A stretch of 64,000 nucleotides of DNA from Candidatus Poribacteria bacterium (GTDB taxonomy: Bacteria > Poribacteria > WGA-4E > WGA-3G). The stretch is from positions 62,001-126,000 of the forward strand of contig JAJEDN010000061.1 in NCBI GenBank assembly GCA_022821495.1, given 5' to 3'. Of this stretch, positions 25,614 to 34,496 are shown piece by piece; the stretch's first letter is position 1; the number at the start of each line of letters is the position of its first letter. The notes beneath the pieces were generated by a model that worked only from the letters and a program-made list of their open reading frames with translations, did no database searches and was not told the origin of the DNA. The position numbers and the translations under genes are program-made.

Positions 25614-27598
25614 TTTTTTAAATCCCACAAAATTATGGTGCTATCTCGGCACCCACTCACGAGCGTCCGTCCATCTGGAGAATAGGCTACAGAATAGACG
25701 GGGTCTTCAATATGCCCGGTAAAGGTTTTCAAGCGTTCGCCAGTTGCAGCGTCCCAAACAGAGACTTCACCCAAACCACCACTCGCCAGCGTACTTCCAT
25801 CTGGTGAGTACACGACAGCATACGCACCCGCTTCCGCGGTAATAGTTTTTAGGAGTTGTCCAGTAGCCACGTCCCAAAACCCAATACCGGCATCACCGTT
25901 GTTGCTTGTACTCGCTAACGTCTTGCCATCCGGCGAATATACCACAGCATTGATTGTATCCGCCTCAGTATCAATAGTTTTTAGGAGTTCACCAGTATCC
26001 ACGTTCCAAAAACGGATTGTTCCACTATCATCACCACTCGCAAGTGTCCCCCCATTTGGCGAGAAAGTCACAGCGTTAATACTGGATGAATGTCCGGTAA
26101 GGGTTCCTAAGAGCTCTCCGGTATGCGGGTTCCACAAGTGGATTGTCCTATCCCAGCTCCCACTCGCGAGTATTTGCCCGTTGGGACTGAAGGCTACCGA
26201 TGAGATGCCTTTCGCATGCCCTTCAAGCGTTGTTATCTGCTGCCATCTGCTGACGTTCCATAACAGGATCGTGTTGTCGCGGGTGCCGCACGCAAGTATC
26301 TGTCCGTCGGACGAATACGCGATTGAACGGACTGAACTTTCAGCTGTGAGGGTTCGTATGAGTTTTCCGGTCTCAACATCCCAAAAACGGAGGACCCCGG
26401 CTAAACTCACCAATGTGCGTCCATCTGGAGAGTAGACCACGGCATCAATGACATCCGAGTAGCCAGGGATGGTTTGCAACAATTGTCCAGTGTCCACATC
26501 CCAAAAATGCAGCCCAAATTGATCGGAACCCACAAGCGTCTGCCCATCGGGAGAATATCGCATGTCACCCACACCGCTGCTGGGCAATTTGAAGGCCCGT
26601 AAAAGTTGGTCGGTGTTAGCATCATAGAGTAGAATTTTTCCCGCCTCATCGTCATCACAGACATAAGTGCTGCCATCCGGGGCGTAGTACATACTATAAA
26701 GACTATACGGTGTTGTACCCGTATTGACAGTTTTCAGATGCGCTCCAGTCTGTGTGTTCCACAATCGGATTGTTCCATCGTAACTCGCAGTCGCAAGCAC
26801 TTCACTTTCTTTTGAAAAGTCAATAGCAGAAACATCTTTTTCATGATCGCTGAGGAGATGCAGAAATTCACCCGTCTGAGCGTTCCAGAGGCAAACGTTG
26901 CCGTCTCCACCGTGACTGGCAATTTGTTCCCCATCTGGAGAATACATCAAGGTATCAACAGAATTCGCGTGTGCTGCAAACGTTAGCAGGAGTTCACCTG
27001 TAGCGACATCCCAAAGCCGGATGACCTCGTCGGCACCACCACTTGCGAGTCTACTGCCATCGGGGCTGAACGCTAACACTTTAACCTGACCCGTGTGATC
27101 TGTGAGTGTTGTCTCCAACTCGCCAGTGACACCATCCCATAAACAGATAGTTGCGTCGTCGCTCGCGCTCGCAAGGGTTTTCCCGTCAGCGTTGAAAACG
27201 ATGTTATTAATATCGCCTGCGTGTCCTATAAGCACTGCCTTCAGTTCACCGGTGGCACCGTCCCATAAACGGATGGTGCGGTCGTTCCAACGGCTCATAC
27301 TCGCGAATCTCTTGCCATCAGGACTAAAAACGACATTACTGACATAATATGTATGCCCTGTGAGCAGGTCGAGTTCTTCACCCGTCCGTGTATCGTAGAT
27401 CCAGATGCCTATGGTGCTCCCTACAGCAAGCCGCGTGCCATCCGGAAAATACCCAAAATCATAGGGATAACCTTTCCCGAACCGTGCAATAGCACCTTCA
27501 GGAAGGTAGCCTGGGATGTAATTTTGAGCAAAACTGGCAGACAGCCACGGTAAGAGCATGAGAATTACCGGAACCGTGAGCAAAAAAATGTTTTTCAT
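25610..27598 (-). CDS. Secreted WD40 beta-propeller protein 4 (15 repeats)
   Basis: A 662-residue exported protein with a signal peptide (MKNIFLLTVPVILMLLPWLS, then ASFAQ) and 15 recognisable WD40 repeats, one more than its neighbours. Repeats 6-9 are the most diverged: one reads ILLYDANTDQ and the next LHFWDVDTGQ, with shortened strands, so the middle of the chain may have gained a blade or may fold irregularly. The family motif LPEGAIARFGKG and the blade-1 signature STIGIWIYD are present. The start at 27598 is supported by AAGGAAG upstream. Its stop overlaps the WD40 gene 3 start (ATGA). It lies 61 bp downstream of the CBM9-like lipoprotein gene. Confidence 0.9.
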   Translation of the reverse strand: MKNIFLLTVPVILMLLPWLSASFAQNYIPGYLPEGAIARFGKGYPYDFGYFPDGTRLAVGSTIGIWIYDTRTGEELDLLTGHTYYVSNVVFSPDGKRFASMSRWNDRTIRLWDGATGELKAVLIGHAGDINNIVFNADGKTLASASDDATICLWDGVTGELETTLTDHTGQVKVLAFSPDGSRLASGGADEVIRLWDVATGELLLTFAAHANSVDTLMYSPDGEQIASHGGDGNVCLWNAQTGEFLHLLSDHEKDVSAIDFSKESEVLATASYDGTIRLWNTQTGAHLKTVNTGTTPYSLYSMYYAPDGSTYVCDDDEAGKILLYDANTDQLLRAFKLPSSGVGDMRYSPDGQTLVGSDQFGLHFWDVDTGQLLQTIPGYSDVIDAVVYSPDGRTLVSLAGVLRFWDVETGKLIRTLTAESSVRSIAYSSDGQILACGTRDNTILLWNVSRWQQITTLEGHAKGISSVAFSPNGQILASGSWDRTIHLWNPHTGELLGTLTGHSSSINAVTFSPNGGTLASGDDSGTIRFWNVDTGELLKTIDTEADTINAVVYSPDGKTLASTSNNGDAGIGFWDVATGQLLKTITAEAGAYAVVYSPDGSTLASGGLGEVSVWDAATGERLKTFTGHIEDPVYSVAYSPDGRTLVSGCRDSTIILWDLKK

Positions 27599-27659
27599 AG
27601 TCTGCTTCCTTGTCAAAGTCTCGTCTGTATCAAGTGGATAAAGTAGTTGTAGAGGTTGT

Positions 27660-28448
27660 CTATTGATTATCTTGCATCAGTGACGACTTCGGCGGTGGTA
27701 ACACATCCACCCAATGTCCATCAACCCTGTTATCTTCAACGAAATCTACTTTCGACCACCAAGAATTCGCACCTGTTCTATGGTGTCCGCGATCGAAGTT
27801 AATCCCGATATCAATCGGTTCAGTCGTCTCAGGGTAATCCAACATTTTCCATGGAATCTCCATTTCTACGATCCATCCGTCGTCAACAATACTCGCCGCG
27901 GCTTTCCACATCTGAGATACTTCAGCAGGGTCCGCAAAGGGTGGCGGATGACTTACAAACTTGCTGCCGATCGGATTCGCGATAAAGAAAATGCGATCTG
28001 CGAATTGATGCGTGTGCAGCGGATCAATCGTAAAGGAGATCCAATCTTCCCTGAAAGGTCGGATCTGATCTTCAACCTGACGTGCGACGATGCCATTGGG
28101 TTGGCTATCGAAAAAGTACCCGGCAACATAAATCGCTGTATCTGTATAAACCATCATGATGGTGGATTGGTCCTCAGCAGGTGCGCCACCCGCACTTCTA
28201 TCGGTGAAGTTTGTCCCTTGCGGGGCATTTTGCCAAGCAATATCGTTAAGTGCCCCGTCAATAATTGGCGGTACGTCTACCTTTACTGCGGGAAGTTCTT
28301 TAGCGTTTTGCTGTTTCATCGCGCGGGCTGCATTGTCAATAGCATCAAAGATATCCGGGAATTCTATTGGGTCTTCTTGGAACAGAACTTCGCATCCTGT
28401 AGTAAATAACAAAATGAAGATAGTGTATAAAAAAATTGCTGCTTTCAT
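27660..28448 (-). CDS. CBM9-like domain lipoprotein
   Basis: A 262-residue protein. The signal sequence MKAAIFLYTIFILLFTTGC ends in a lipobox, so it should be lipid-anchored after export. From about residue 48 it reads VKVDVPPIIDGALNDIAWQN, then MMVYTDTAIYVAGYFFDSQP and SFTIDPLHTHQFADRIFFIA, the pattern of family 9 carbohydrate-binding (CBM9_1, DOMON-like) domains that are common in periplasmic or surface proteins of sugar degraders. No catalytic domain is attached. I set the start at 28448, where GGAGAGG lies upstream; the frame is open 42 bases further up but without a ribosome-binding site. It sits inside the WD40 array on the same strand, suggesting a shared cell-surface role. Confidence 0.8.
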   Translation of the reverse strand: MKAAIFLYTIFILLFTTGCEVLFQEDPIEFPDIFDAIDNAARAMKQQNAKELPAVKVDVPPIIDGALNDIAWQNAPQGTNFTDRSAGGAPAEDQSTIMMVYTDTAIYVAGYFFDSQPNGIVARQVEDQIRPFREDWISFTIDPLHTHQFADRIFFIANPIGSKFVSHPPPFADPAEVSQMWKAAASIVDDGWIVEMEIPWKMLDYPETTEPIDIGINFDRGHHRTGANSWWSKVDFVEDNRVDGHWVDVLPPPKSSLMQDNQ

Positions 28449-28570
28449 AGGACCTCTCCATAATATAACCCAAGTTACCACTTGTAGCATATCCTGTTAG
28501 GTTGTGCTTATGCGTCAGGAAACCTCATCCCTAAAATTGTGTCCGTAGCAACTTGCGTTAATATAACACG

Positions 28571-29302
28571 CTACTGATTGAAACTAAACTGTGTTAAATC
28601 CCACAAGAGAACCGTACCATCATAACTTCCACTGGCAAACGTCTTCCCGTCCGGTGAATATGCAATACACCCAACATTTGACGTATGTCCGATGAAAATA
28701 TGTAAATCTTCACCTGTCTGTGCGTCTCGGAGATAAATCCTGCTGTTAGAATTTCCACTGGCAAGCACACGCTTGTCGGGCGAATAGACAAGGGAAGTTA
28801 CGGTGCCAGTGTGCTGTATTGGGTCAGACAACCGTTCGCCAGTGCTCACATCCCACACGCGGATTGTATTGTCGCTACTTCCACTGATGAGCATGGTGCC
28901 ATCCGGCGAAAATACAAGGTCGTAGACCGAACCCGTGTGTTCTGTGATCGTTTTCAAGTGGGTGCCGGTGCGGATATTCCACAACCGAATAGTCTTATCA
29001 TAACTCCCACTCGCAAGTGTTCTACCATCTGGACTGAAAGCAACGCACCTAACATAGTACGTATGTCCCGTGAGCAGTCTGAGGACTTCACCTGTTCGCG
29101 CATCGTAGATCCATATACCTATTGTGCTTGCCGCAGCAAGCTGCGTGCTGTCCGCGGAGTAAGCGAGTTCATAAACGCCGCCTTTACCGATACGCGCTTT
29201 TGCGCCTTCCGGTAAGTGTTTTTGTGTATACACCTGCGCGAACACATTTGAAAGACATAGCGCAGCAGCAAGGAGCGTGAAAAAAGAAAGTACTATTTTC
29301 AT
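28571..29302 (-). CDS. Secreted short WD40 protein 5 (five repeats)
   Basis: A 243-residue exported protein. It has the same signal peptide type (MKIVLSFFTLLAAALCLSNV, then FAQ), the same entry motif (LPEGAKARIGKG), the blade-1 signature STIGIWIYD and the same C-terminal blade (DGTVLLWDLTQ) as its 14-repeat neighbours, but only five WD40 repeats. Both ends are intact, so it looks like an internal deletion of about nine blades. Its last three blades resemble those of WD40 protein 6 (VYDLVFSPDG...IRVWD; VTSLVYSPD; LHIFIGHTSNV). Five blades cannot close a normal seven-bladed propeller; it may need to oligomerise or may be non-functional. GTGAGGGTAAC precedes the ATG. Confidence 0.88.
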   Translation of the reverse strand: MKIVLSFFTLLAAALCLSNVFAQVYTQKHLPEGAKARIGKGGVYELAYSADSTQLAAASTIGIWIYDARTGEVLRLLTGHTYYVRCVAFSPDGRTLASGSYDKTIRLWNIRTGTHLKTITEHTGSVYDLVFSPDGTMLISGSSDNTIRVWDVSTGERLSDPIQHTGTVTSLVYSPDKRVLASGNSNSRIYLRDAQTGEDLHIFIGHTSNVGCIAYSPDGKTFASGSYDGTVLLWDLTQFSFNQ

Positions 29303-29534
29303 AAAGTTACCCTCACCCCCGGCCCGGTAGGTTCGGTTTTTTGCGGCTTACACGCCCAGATGCGAAGTGCATCGCGGTGTACTTGAAGAAATCCGCAGAA
29401 ATACCCCAGCAAAAATCCAAATGCGACCTGCATTCCTAACCGAACCAGCACTTAACTATAACGCAAAGTTGTTGACACAGTGCACTATTCTATACACATC
29501 CCCGGATGCACTTTAAAACCGAAGACACTACACA

Positions 29535-31433
29535 CTACTGATTAGCAGCCGACGTCGTCATGTCCCACAACAGAACCGTGCCGTCGTGACTACTGCTTGC
29601 AAGCGTTTCACCATCTGGAGAAAACGCAATATCAGCGACTTGCATCGTATGCCCAACAAAGGTGTGTATGGTTTTTCCTGTTTGTGAATCCCAAAGGTGA
29701 ACGCTGGCGTTGTAACTTCCGCTTGCAAAAAGGCTGCCGTCCGGTGAAAACGCTAAGGAGGTGACATCAACGGAATGCAGGATTGGAGGAAACCGCAATT
29801 CGCCAGTTTCCACATTCCACACCCGGATGATATCATCTTCGCCACCGCTGACAAGAGTCCTGCCATCCGGAGAAAATACAATGTCATAAACATGATCTGA
29901 ATGTCCAGTAAGCGTTTTCAACTGTTTGCCGGTGTTGGCATCCCATAACATAATAGTATTGTCGGAACTGCCACTGGCGAACTTGCTACCATCCGGCGAA
30001 AATGCAATAGCGTTCACAGATTGTGTATGTGCATTAAGAGTCCTTAACAGGTCGCCAATCAGGTGTTGTTCGCCAGTGCGAACCTCCCATAACCGAATGC
30101 TACCGTCGCGGTGTCCAGTAGTAAATACACCGCCATCTGGAGAATAGGCGACGGAGATAACATAAGATTTACCGTCCGCGAAACTTCCCATGAACCGTCC
30201 GGTTCGTACATCCCACAGGCGAATTTTGCTCACTGATGTAAGTCTACGTCCACTTGCGATTGTTTGCCCATCCGGGGAATAAGCTACAGAATAGAAATAA
30301 GTGAGAGAACCCGTGAAAGTTTTGAGGAGTTCACCCGTGTGTAAATCCCGCAGTTGGAGCTTATCTACGGCACCACAGGCAAGTGTGTTGCCATCCGGAG
30401 CGTATGCAACCGACTGGATCCGAGAAGTATGTCCAGTGATGGTTTTTAAGAGGTCTCCGTTGGTACTGTCCCAGAACCGTATTGTGCTGTAACTTCCACT
30501 GACAAGTGTTTTCCCATCTGGGGAATATGCGATTGTTGTGACGATCTTTTGATGGTATAGTGTTTTAAGAAGGGTGCCGGTGTTGACATCCCAAAGTCGA
30601 ATTGTACTATCATGACTTGCACTCGCGAGGATCTGACCGTCAGGCGCGAAGGCAACGGAATTAATATACCTGTCATGTCCAATAAGCGTTTTCAAACGTT
30701 CTCCTGTAGCAACATCATAAATGTATATTCTACCTTCGTTGCCTGCACATGCAACAATTTTGCCATCCGAGGAAAACACCACAGTTTCTACCCAAGTATC
30801 TTGCACGAAAATAGTCGTCAGTTGTTCACCTGTAGATGCACTCCAAAACTTTAATGTACTATCCCTGGCACCACTTGCAATTATCTCGCCATCCGGAGAA
30901 TATGCCACGCAATACACACCGCCGCCATGTCCCTTGAGCGTTTTTAGCGGCTCGCCGGTGTTGATATCCCATAACTGAATCGTCCTGTCGTAACTACCAC
31001 TGGCGAGCATCTGATCTTTAGGACTGAACGTAACTGATTTCACATCGTTGCCATGTCCAACGAGGGTCGCTTTATTCTCACCCGTCTGTGTATCCCATAA
31101 TTTGATTCTGCCATCATTATCTCCTGTGGCAAATAGTTTGCCATCCGGACTAAAAGCCACGGATCTGACATATCCAGTTTGTGCAGGTAGCAGATCAATT
31201 TCTGTGCCTGTCTGCACATCATATATCCAAGTGCCAACGGCTGTTGCCACGGCGATTTTATTACCATCTGGAAAATACTTGATATCAAATATTTTGCCTT
31301 TCCCGAAGCGTGTTTTAGCACCTGTCGGTAAACCCCATTGCGTATATTCTTCGGAGAAAGCATTTGGCGTAAAATTTAAATGTGTTACACAAAATACAAG
31401 CAACATCCAGTTAAACAGACTCGTTTTACGCAT
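29535..31433 (-). CDS. Secreted WD40 double beta-propeller protein 6
   Basis: A 632-residue exported protein. Signal peptide MRKTSLFNWMLLVFCVTHLN ends near NAFSE. It has the entry motif LPTGAKTRFGKG and 14 WD40 repeats. Blade 1 reads ATAVGTWIYD, slightly off the family form. Blade 10 has the insertion EVRTGEQHLIGDLLRTLNA shared with protein 3. The start at 31433 is supported by AAGGAG upstream; the frame is open to 31532, but that part contains a dispersed intergenic repeat (31479-31505) and is therefore more likely 5' untranslated sequence. It lies 133 bp downstream of WD40 gene 7. No enzymatic domain. Confidence 0.9.
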   Translation of the reverse strand: MRKTSLFNWMLLVFCVTHLNFTPNAFSEEYTQWGLPTGAKTRFGKGKIFDIKYFPDGNKIAVATAVGTWIYDVQTGTEIDLLPAQTGYVRSVAFSPDGKLFATGDNDGRIKLWDTQTGENKATLVGHGNDVKSVTFSPKDQMLASGSYDRTIQLWDINTGEPLKTLKGHGGGVYCVAYSPDGEIIASGARDSTLKFWSASTGEQLTTIFVQDTWVETVVFSSDGKIVACAGNEGRIYIYDVATGERLKTLIGHDRYINSVAFAPDGQILASASHDSTIRLWDVNTGTLLKTLYHQKIVTTIAYSPDGKTLVSGSYSTIRFWDSTNGDLLKTITGHTSRIQSVAYAPDGNTLACGAVDKLQLRDLHTGELLKTFTGSLTYFYSVAYSPDGQTIASGRRLTSVSKIRLWDVRTGRFMGSFADGKSYVISVAYSPDGGVFTTGHRDGSIRLWEVRTGEQHLIGDLLRTLNAHTQSVNAIAFSPDGSKFASGSSDNTIMLWDANTGKQLKTLTGHSDHVYDIVFSPDGRTLVSGGEDDIIRVWNVETGELRFPPILHSVDVTSLAFSPDGSLFASGSYNASVHLWDSQTGKTIHTFVGHTMQVADIAFSPDGETLASSSHDGTVLLWDMTTSAANQ

Positions 31434-31478
31434 GAAGGGCAACTCCTTTGAAACGATTGATAGGGTCATTGAGTTCTG

Positions 31479-31505
31479 CTGTAGGAGCGAGCTGTGCTCG
31501 CGATC
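31479..31505. repeat. Dispersed TGTAGGAGC repeat
   Basis: ctgtaggagc followed by a small palindrome (gagc tgt gctc) and gcgat. Related sequence occurs inside the 14843-14986 duplication (reverse strand) and at 35353-35378. Here it falls in the 5' region of WD40 gene 6. Confidence 0.5.
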
Positions 31506-31566
31506 TTTCAATCCAAACGGAAACCAAAACACCTAAAACTGAATGATCCTATGTTTAAAAACCTTA

Positions 31567-33447
31567 CTATGGATTAATGTCCCAAAAAATCATCGTGCGA
31601 TCATAACTCCCACTAATTAGCGTCTTACCATCTGGCGAAAAAGCAATTGGGTAAATATAATCAGTATGTCCGGTGAATGTTTCCGTCAGTTCTCCAGTCC
31701 TCACATCCCAAAGGTTGATTCCCTCCCGATGTGAACTCGCTAATATCCCTCCATCTGGCGAAAAGGCGATAGCATGCGTAGTTTGCTGAGGCGTGATAGA
31801 TTTTAAATGTTCGCCGGTGTTAACATCCCAAAACGCAATTGGGCTATTCCGCCTTGATGAACCCACAAGCATATCTCCAGACGGAGAGAATACTACCTTA
31901 TCAATCCCATCACCAAAGACAGCGATCGTTTTTACGGTTTCACGGGTGTTAACATCCCATAAGCGGATTGTGCCATTGCTACTTGCACTTGCAAGAATCT
32001 CTCCAGATGGAGAGAATGCCAAACCGTGAACGTTTTGTTCGTGACCCACAAGTACATCTTTTAAGTCCGCTGTGTGAACATTCCACAAGTAAATGACTTC
32101 GTCATGACCGCAACTTGCGAGTGTACTGCCATCAGAACTGAAAGCGACTGATGTAATGCGATCCGTGTGCGCATCCACGATGGTATGATTCCGTTCACCC
32201 GTATCTACATCAAATATAACCAAAGTCCCCGCGTCGTTGCCACAGGCGAACGTCACATTATCTGGGGAATAGGCAGCACAGGATATTCTGCTTAATCCAA
32301 TGTCAAAAGATTTTATAAGTGTGGTTGTGTGTGGATCCCACAACTGAAAATCACCTGTAATCGACAAACATGCGACCGTTCGTCCGTGTGAGGAATACAG
32401 TATAAACCTAATTATAGTTCTGGTGTGTCCAGTAATAATTTGCAGAGGCGTGCCGGTTGCACTATCCAGAATACGGACCGTATCATCAGAGTTGTAACTT
32501 GCGAGTGTTTTTCCATCAGGACTCACTGACACCCAATAAGTGCTATCCGCATTTCCGCCGAAGGTCATTTTTTCCTGTTTGCTGTTGATAGCCGATACTC
32601 GAATCTTTCCATCACTGCTGCCATATATAAGGACTTCACCGTCTGGAGAAAAGGCAATCGAATAGATACGCTTTGAACCGGAAGTGACACTTTCATAATT
32701 TGGTTCAAGAGACATCAGGAATTCACCCGTATTGGCATCCCACACATTAATTTTTTCATCATAACCGTAACTCGCAAGTTTCTCGCCATCAGGCGAAAAA
32801 ATAACACCAGAAACTCTCTCCACATGTCCAGCAATAGTTCGTCGTAATTCGCCAGTCTTCACATCCCAAAACCGAATACATTCGTCCCTGCTGCCACTCG
32901 CGAGTATCCGTCCATCTGGACTGAACGCCACTGAATATACGCTCCCAGTATGTCCCGTGAGTGTTGCCTTGAGTTTGCTTATATGGACATCCCACAACCG
33001 AATAGTTTGATCGTAGCCGCCACTCGCGAGTGTCTGACCATCTGGACTGAAGGCTACTGAATAAACACTTCCAGTGTGGCCCGTGAGTGTTGCCTTGAGT
33101 TTATTTGTCCGTGTGTCCCATATTCGTATAGTGTTGTCGTGACTACCACTCACAAGCAGGCTGCCGTTTGGACTGAATGCGACTGAAGAAACTTCCTCTG
33201 TATGACCTGTGAGTAAATCCAACTCTTTTCCAGTGTCTTTATCATAGATCCAAACACCTATTGAACTCGCTACAGCAAGTTTCGTGCTGTCAGGAAAGAA
33301 TACAATATCATACACAGATCCCTTGCGGACCCGGACCTTGGCACCTTCGGGCAAATAATCTTTCATATATTCTTGCGCGAAGGCGTTTGAGAAAAATAGC
33401 ATTGGAAAAACGAGGAACACGATAAGCGAAGAGAACACTATTTTCAT
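31567..33447 (-). CDS. Secreted WD40 double beta-propeller protein 7
   Basis: A 626-residue exported protein, first in direction of transcription of the WD40 array. Signal peptide MKIVFSSLIVFLVFPMLFFS, then NAFAQ. It has the entry motif LPEGAKVRVRKG and 14 WD40 repeats. Blades 3 and 4 both begin HTGSVYSVAFSPDG and are almost identical at DNA level over their first half, a sign of recent unit duplication or conversion, while blades 6-9 are strongly diverged. It ends YDRTMIFWDINP. The start at 33447 is set by TGGAGGT upstream; a TTG six bases before is less likely. No promoter could be defined in the 300 bp upstream. Confidence 0.9.
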   Translation of the reverse strand: MKIVFSSLIVFLVFPMLFFSNAFAQEYMKDYLPEGAKVRVRKGSVYDIVFFPDSTKLAVASSIGVWIYDKDTGKELDLLTGHTEEVSSVAFSPNGSLLVSGSHDNTIRIWDTRTNKLKATLTGHTGSVYSVAFSPDGQTLASGGYDQTIRLWDVHISKLKATLTGHTGSVYSVAFSPDGRILASGSRDECIRFWDVKTGELRRTIAGHVERVSGVIFSPDGEKLASYGYDEKINVWDANTGEFLMSLEPNYESVTSGSKRIYSIAFSPDGEVLIYGSSDGKIRVSAINSKQEKMTFGGNADSTYWVSVSPDGKTLASYNSDDTVRILDSATGTPLQIITGHTRTIIRFILYSSHGRTVACLSITGDFQLWDPHTTTLIKSFDIGLSRISCAAYSPDNVTFACGNDAGTLVIFDVDTGERNHTIVDAHTDRITSVAFSSDGSTLASCGHDEVIYLWNVHTADLKDVLVGHEQNVHGLAFSPSGEILASASSNGTIRLWDVNTRETVKTIAVFGDGIDKVVFSPSGDMLVGSSRRNSPIAFWDVNTGEHLKSITPQQTTHAIAFSPDGGILASSHREGINLWDVRTGELTETFTGHTDYIYPIAFSPDGKTLISGSYDRTMIFWDINP

Positions 33448-33453
33448 GAACAA

Positions 33454-33762
33454 ACCTCCATTTTATGCGAAATTTTGTTTCGGACGCATGGAAATTGCAA
33501 TGCAAGTATAGTTCGGTTGAGATATGAAAGGGGATAGCCAAGAACATGCTTTAGCAGGATTGATGAAGTAAACCCTTTATCAACTGCTATTTCAGTCTAT
33601 AGACACAACGAATGAAGCGACAACAAGCCGTGATAGACACAAAGTGGACGCGCAAACACTTTGGCAGAAACACAACAAGAGATTTTGAGAAAACTTGTAT
33701 ATAGTCTGTAACGAGAATAAATGTGAATGTATTTTCGGATTTTACTAAAGAGATGTTTTCGG
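33454..33762. other. Gene-free stretch with a dispersed motif
   Basis: No credible gene. At 33721-33760 it carries gtgaatgtattttcgga followed by ttttactaaag, the second copy of a motif also found at 16131-16171 and, more diverged, at 41075-41113. Confidence 0.5.
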
Positions 33763-34299
33763 CTACATGATGAACCATATACCGATTCGCGCCGTGACAA
33801 TTCCGAGAATCGCACCCGCGAGCACATCGGTCGGATAATGGACACCGAGATATACGCGGGCAATACCGACTGTAGCTGCCCAGAGAAACATTGGGATCCG
33901 TAGCATTGGGAAGAAACTTGCCAAGAGAGTCATCACCAGAAAAGCCGAGGCGGTGTGCCCTGATGGGAAACTGAATTGATCCGGTGGACGGACTCGAAAT
34001 TCGACATCCACAATCCGTTCACACGGACGGTCCCGCTTCATCGACTGCTTAATCAGGTGATATAACAGTCTCTCGAGGACGAACGCGATTGCTGCTGACC
34101 AAAGAAAGGGTTTGCTAATGGTGGGACTGGAGATTAGATATATGTAGAGTCCTAAAAATGGGTAGAACCATCCGTTAGCACTCCACGAGATCAAACGAAA
34201 TAAACGGTTAAGGATGATGCGTTCATTGCCCCAACCGAAAATACGATCAAACAGCAACCTATCCCATCGCGTTAAATTATTTGTGAATTGTCTTAGCAT
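33763..34299 (-). CDS. PAP2-family phosphatase (membrane lipid phosphatase)
   Basis: A 178-residue integral membrane protein with about five membrane segments. All three acid-phosphatase motifs are present: KQSMKRDRP (KxxxxxxRP), FPSGHTASAF (PSGH) and ARVYLGVHYPTD (SRxxxxxHxxxD, with Ala for Ser). The catalytic histidines are in the second and third motifs. Family members remove phosphate from lipids such as undecaprenyl diphosphate or phosphatidic acid on the outer face of the inner membrane; the exact substrate is not shown by the sequence. It stands alone on the minus strand between the WD40 array and a deacetylase gene. The start has only a weak ribosome-binding site. Confidence 0.9.
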   Translation of the reverse strand: MLRQFTNNLTRWDRLLFDRIFGWGNERIILNRLFRLISWSANGWFYPFLGLYIYLISSPTISKPFLWSAAIAFVLERLLYHLIKQSMKRDRPCERIVDVEFRVRPPDQFSFPSGHTASAFLVMTLLASFFPMLRIPMFLWAATVGIARVYLGVHYPTDVLAGAILGIVTARIGIWFIM

Positions 34300-34496
34300 A
34301 GTTTATGAAGATAAGCAGGCAGAGGCATAAAACCGACCCACTCTATTTCCTTTTATTCTTTTTCACCGACTCCGTCCACTAAAGTGGCGAGCAGCGACGG
34401 ACTTCCTCTACCAGCAACGCAATAGATATTATATCACACATCCAAATAAAGGTCAAATCTTTTTGTTTTTATTTATCCCGCGAACATCCTAACGCC

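Noticed and set aside
31434..31532. Upstream extension of WD40 protein 6
   Set aside because: It contains a dispersed intergenic repeat and no ribosome-binding site; AAGGAG lies before the ATG at 31433.
19321..33100. Many plus-strand frames opposite the WD40 genes (Pro/Ser-rich repeats)
   Set aside because: They repeat with the WD40 period and are mirror readings of the repeat; none has its own family pattern.
17149..33447. Regularly spaced DNA repeats that could be taken for a CRISPR array
   Set aside because: The period is about 126 bp and follows the 42-residue WD40 unit in frame inside genes; there are no short identical repeats with unique spacers, and no cas genes.
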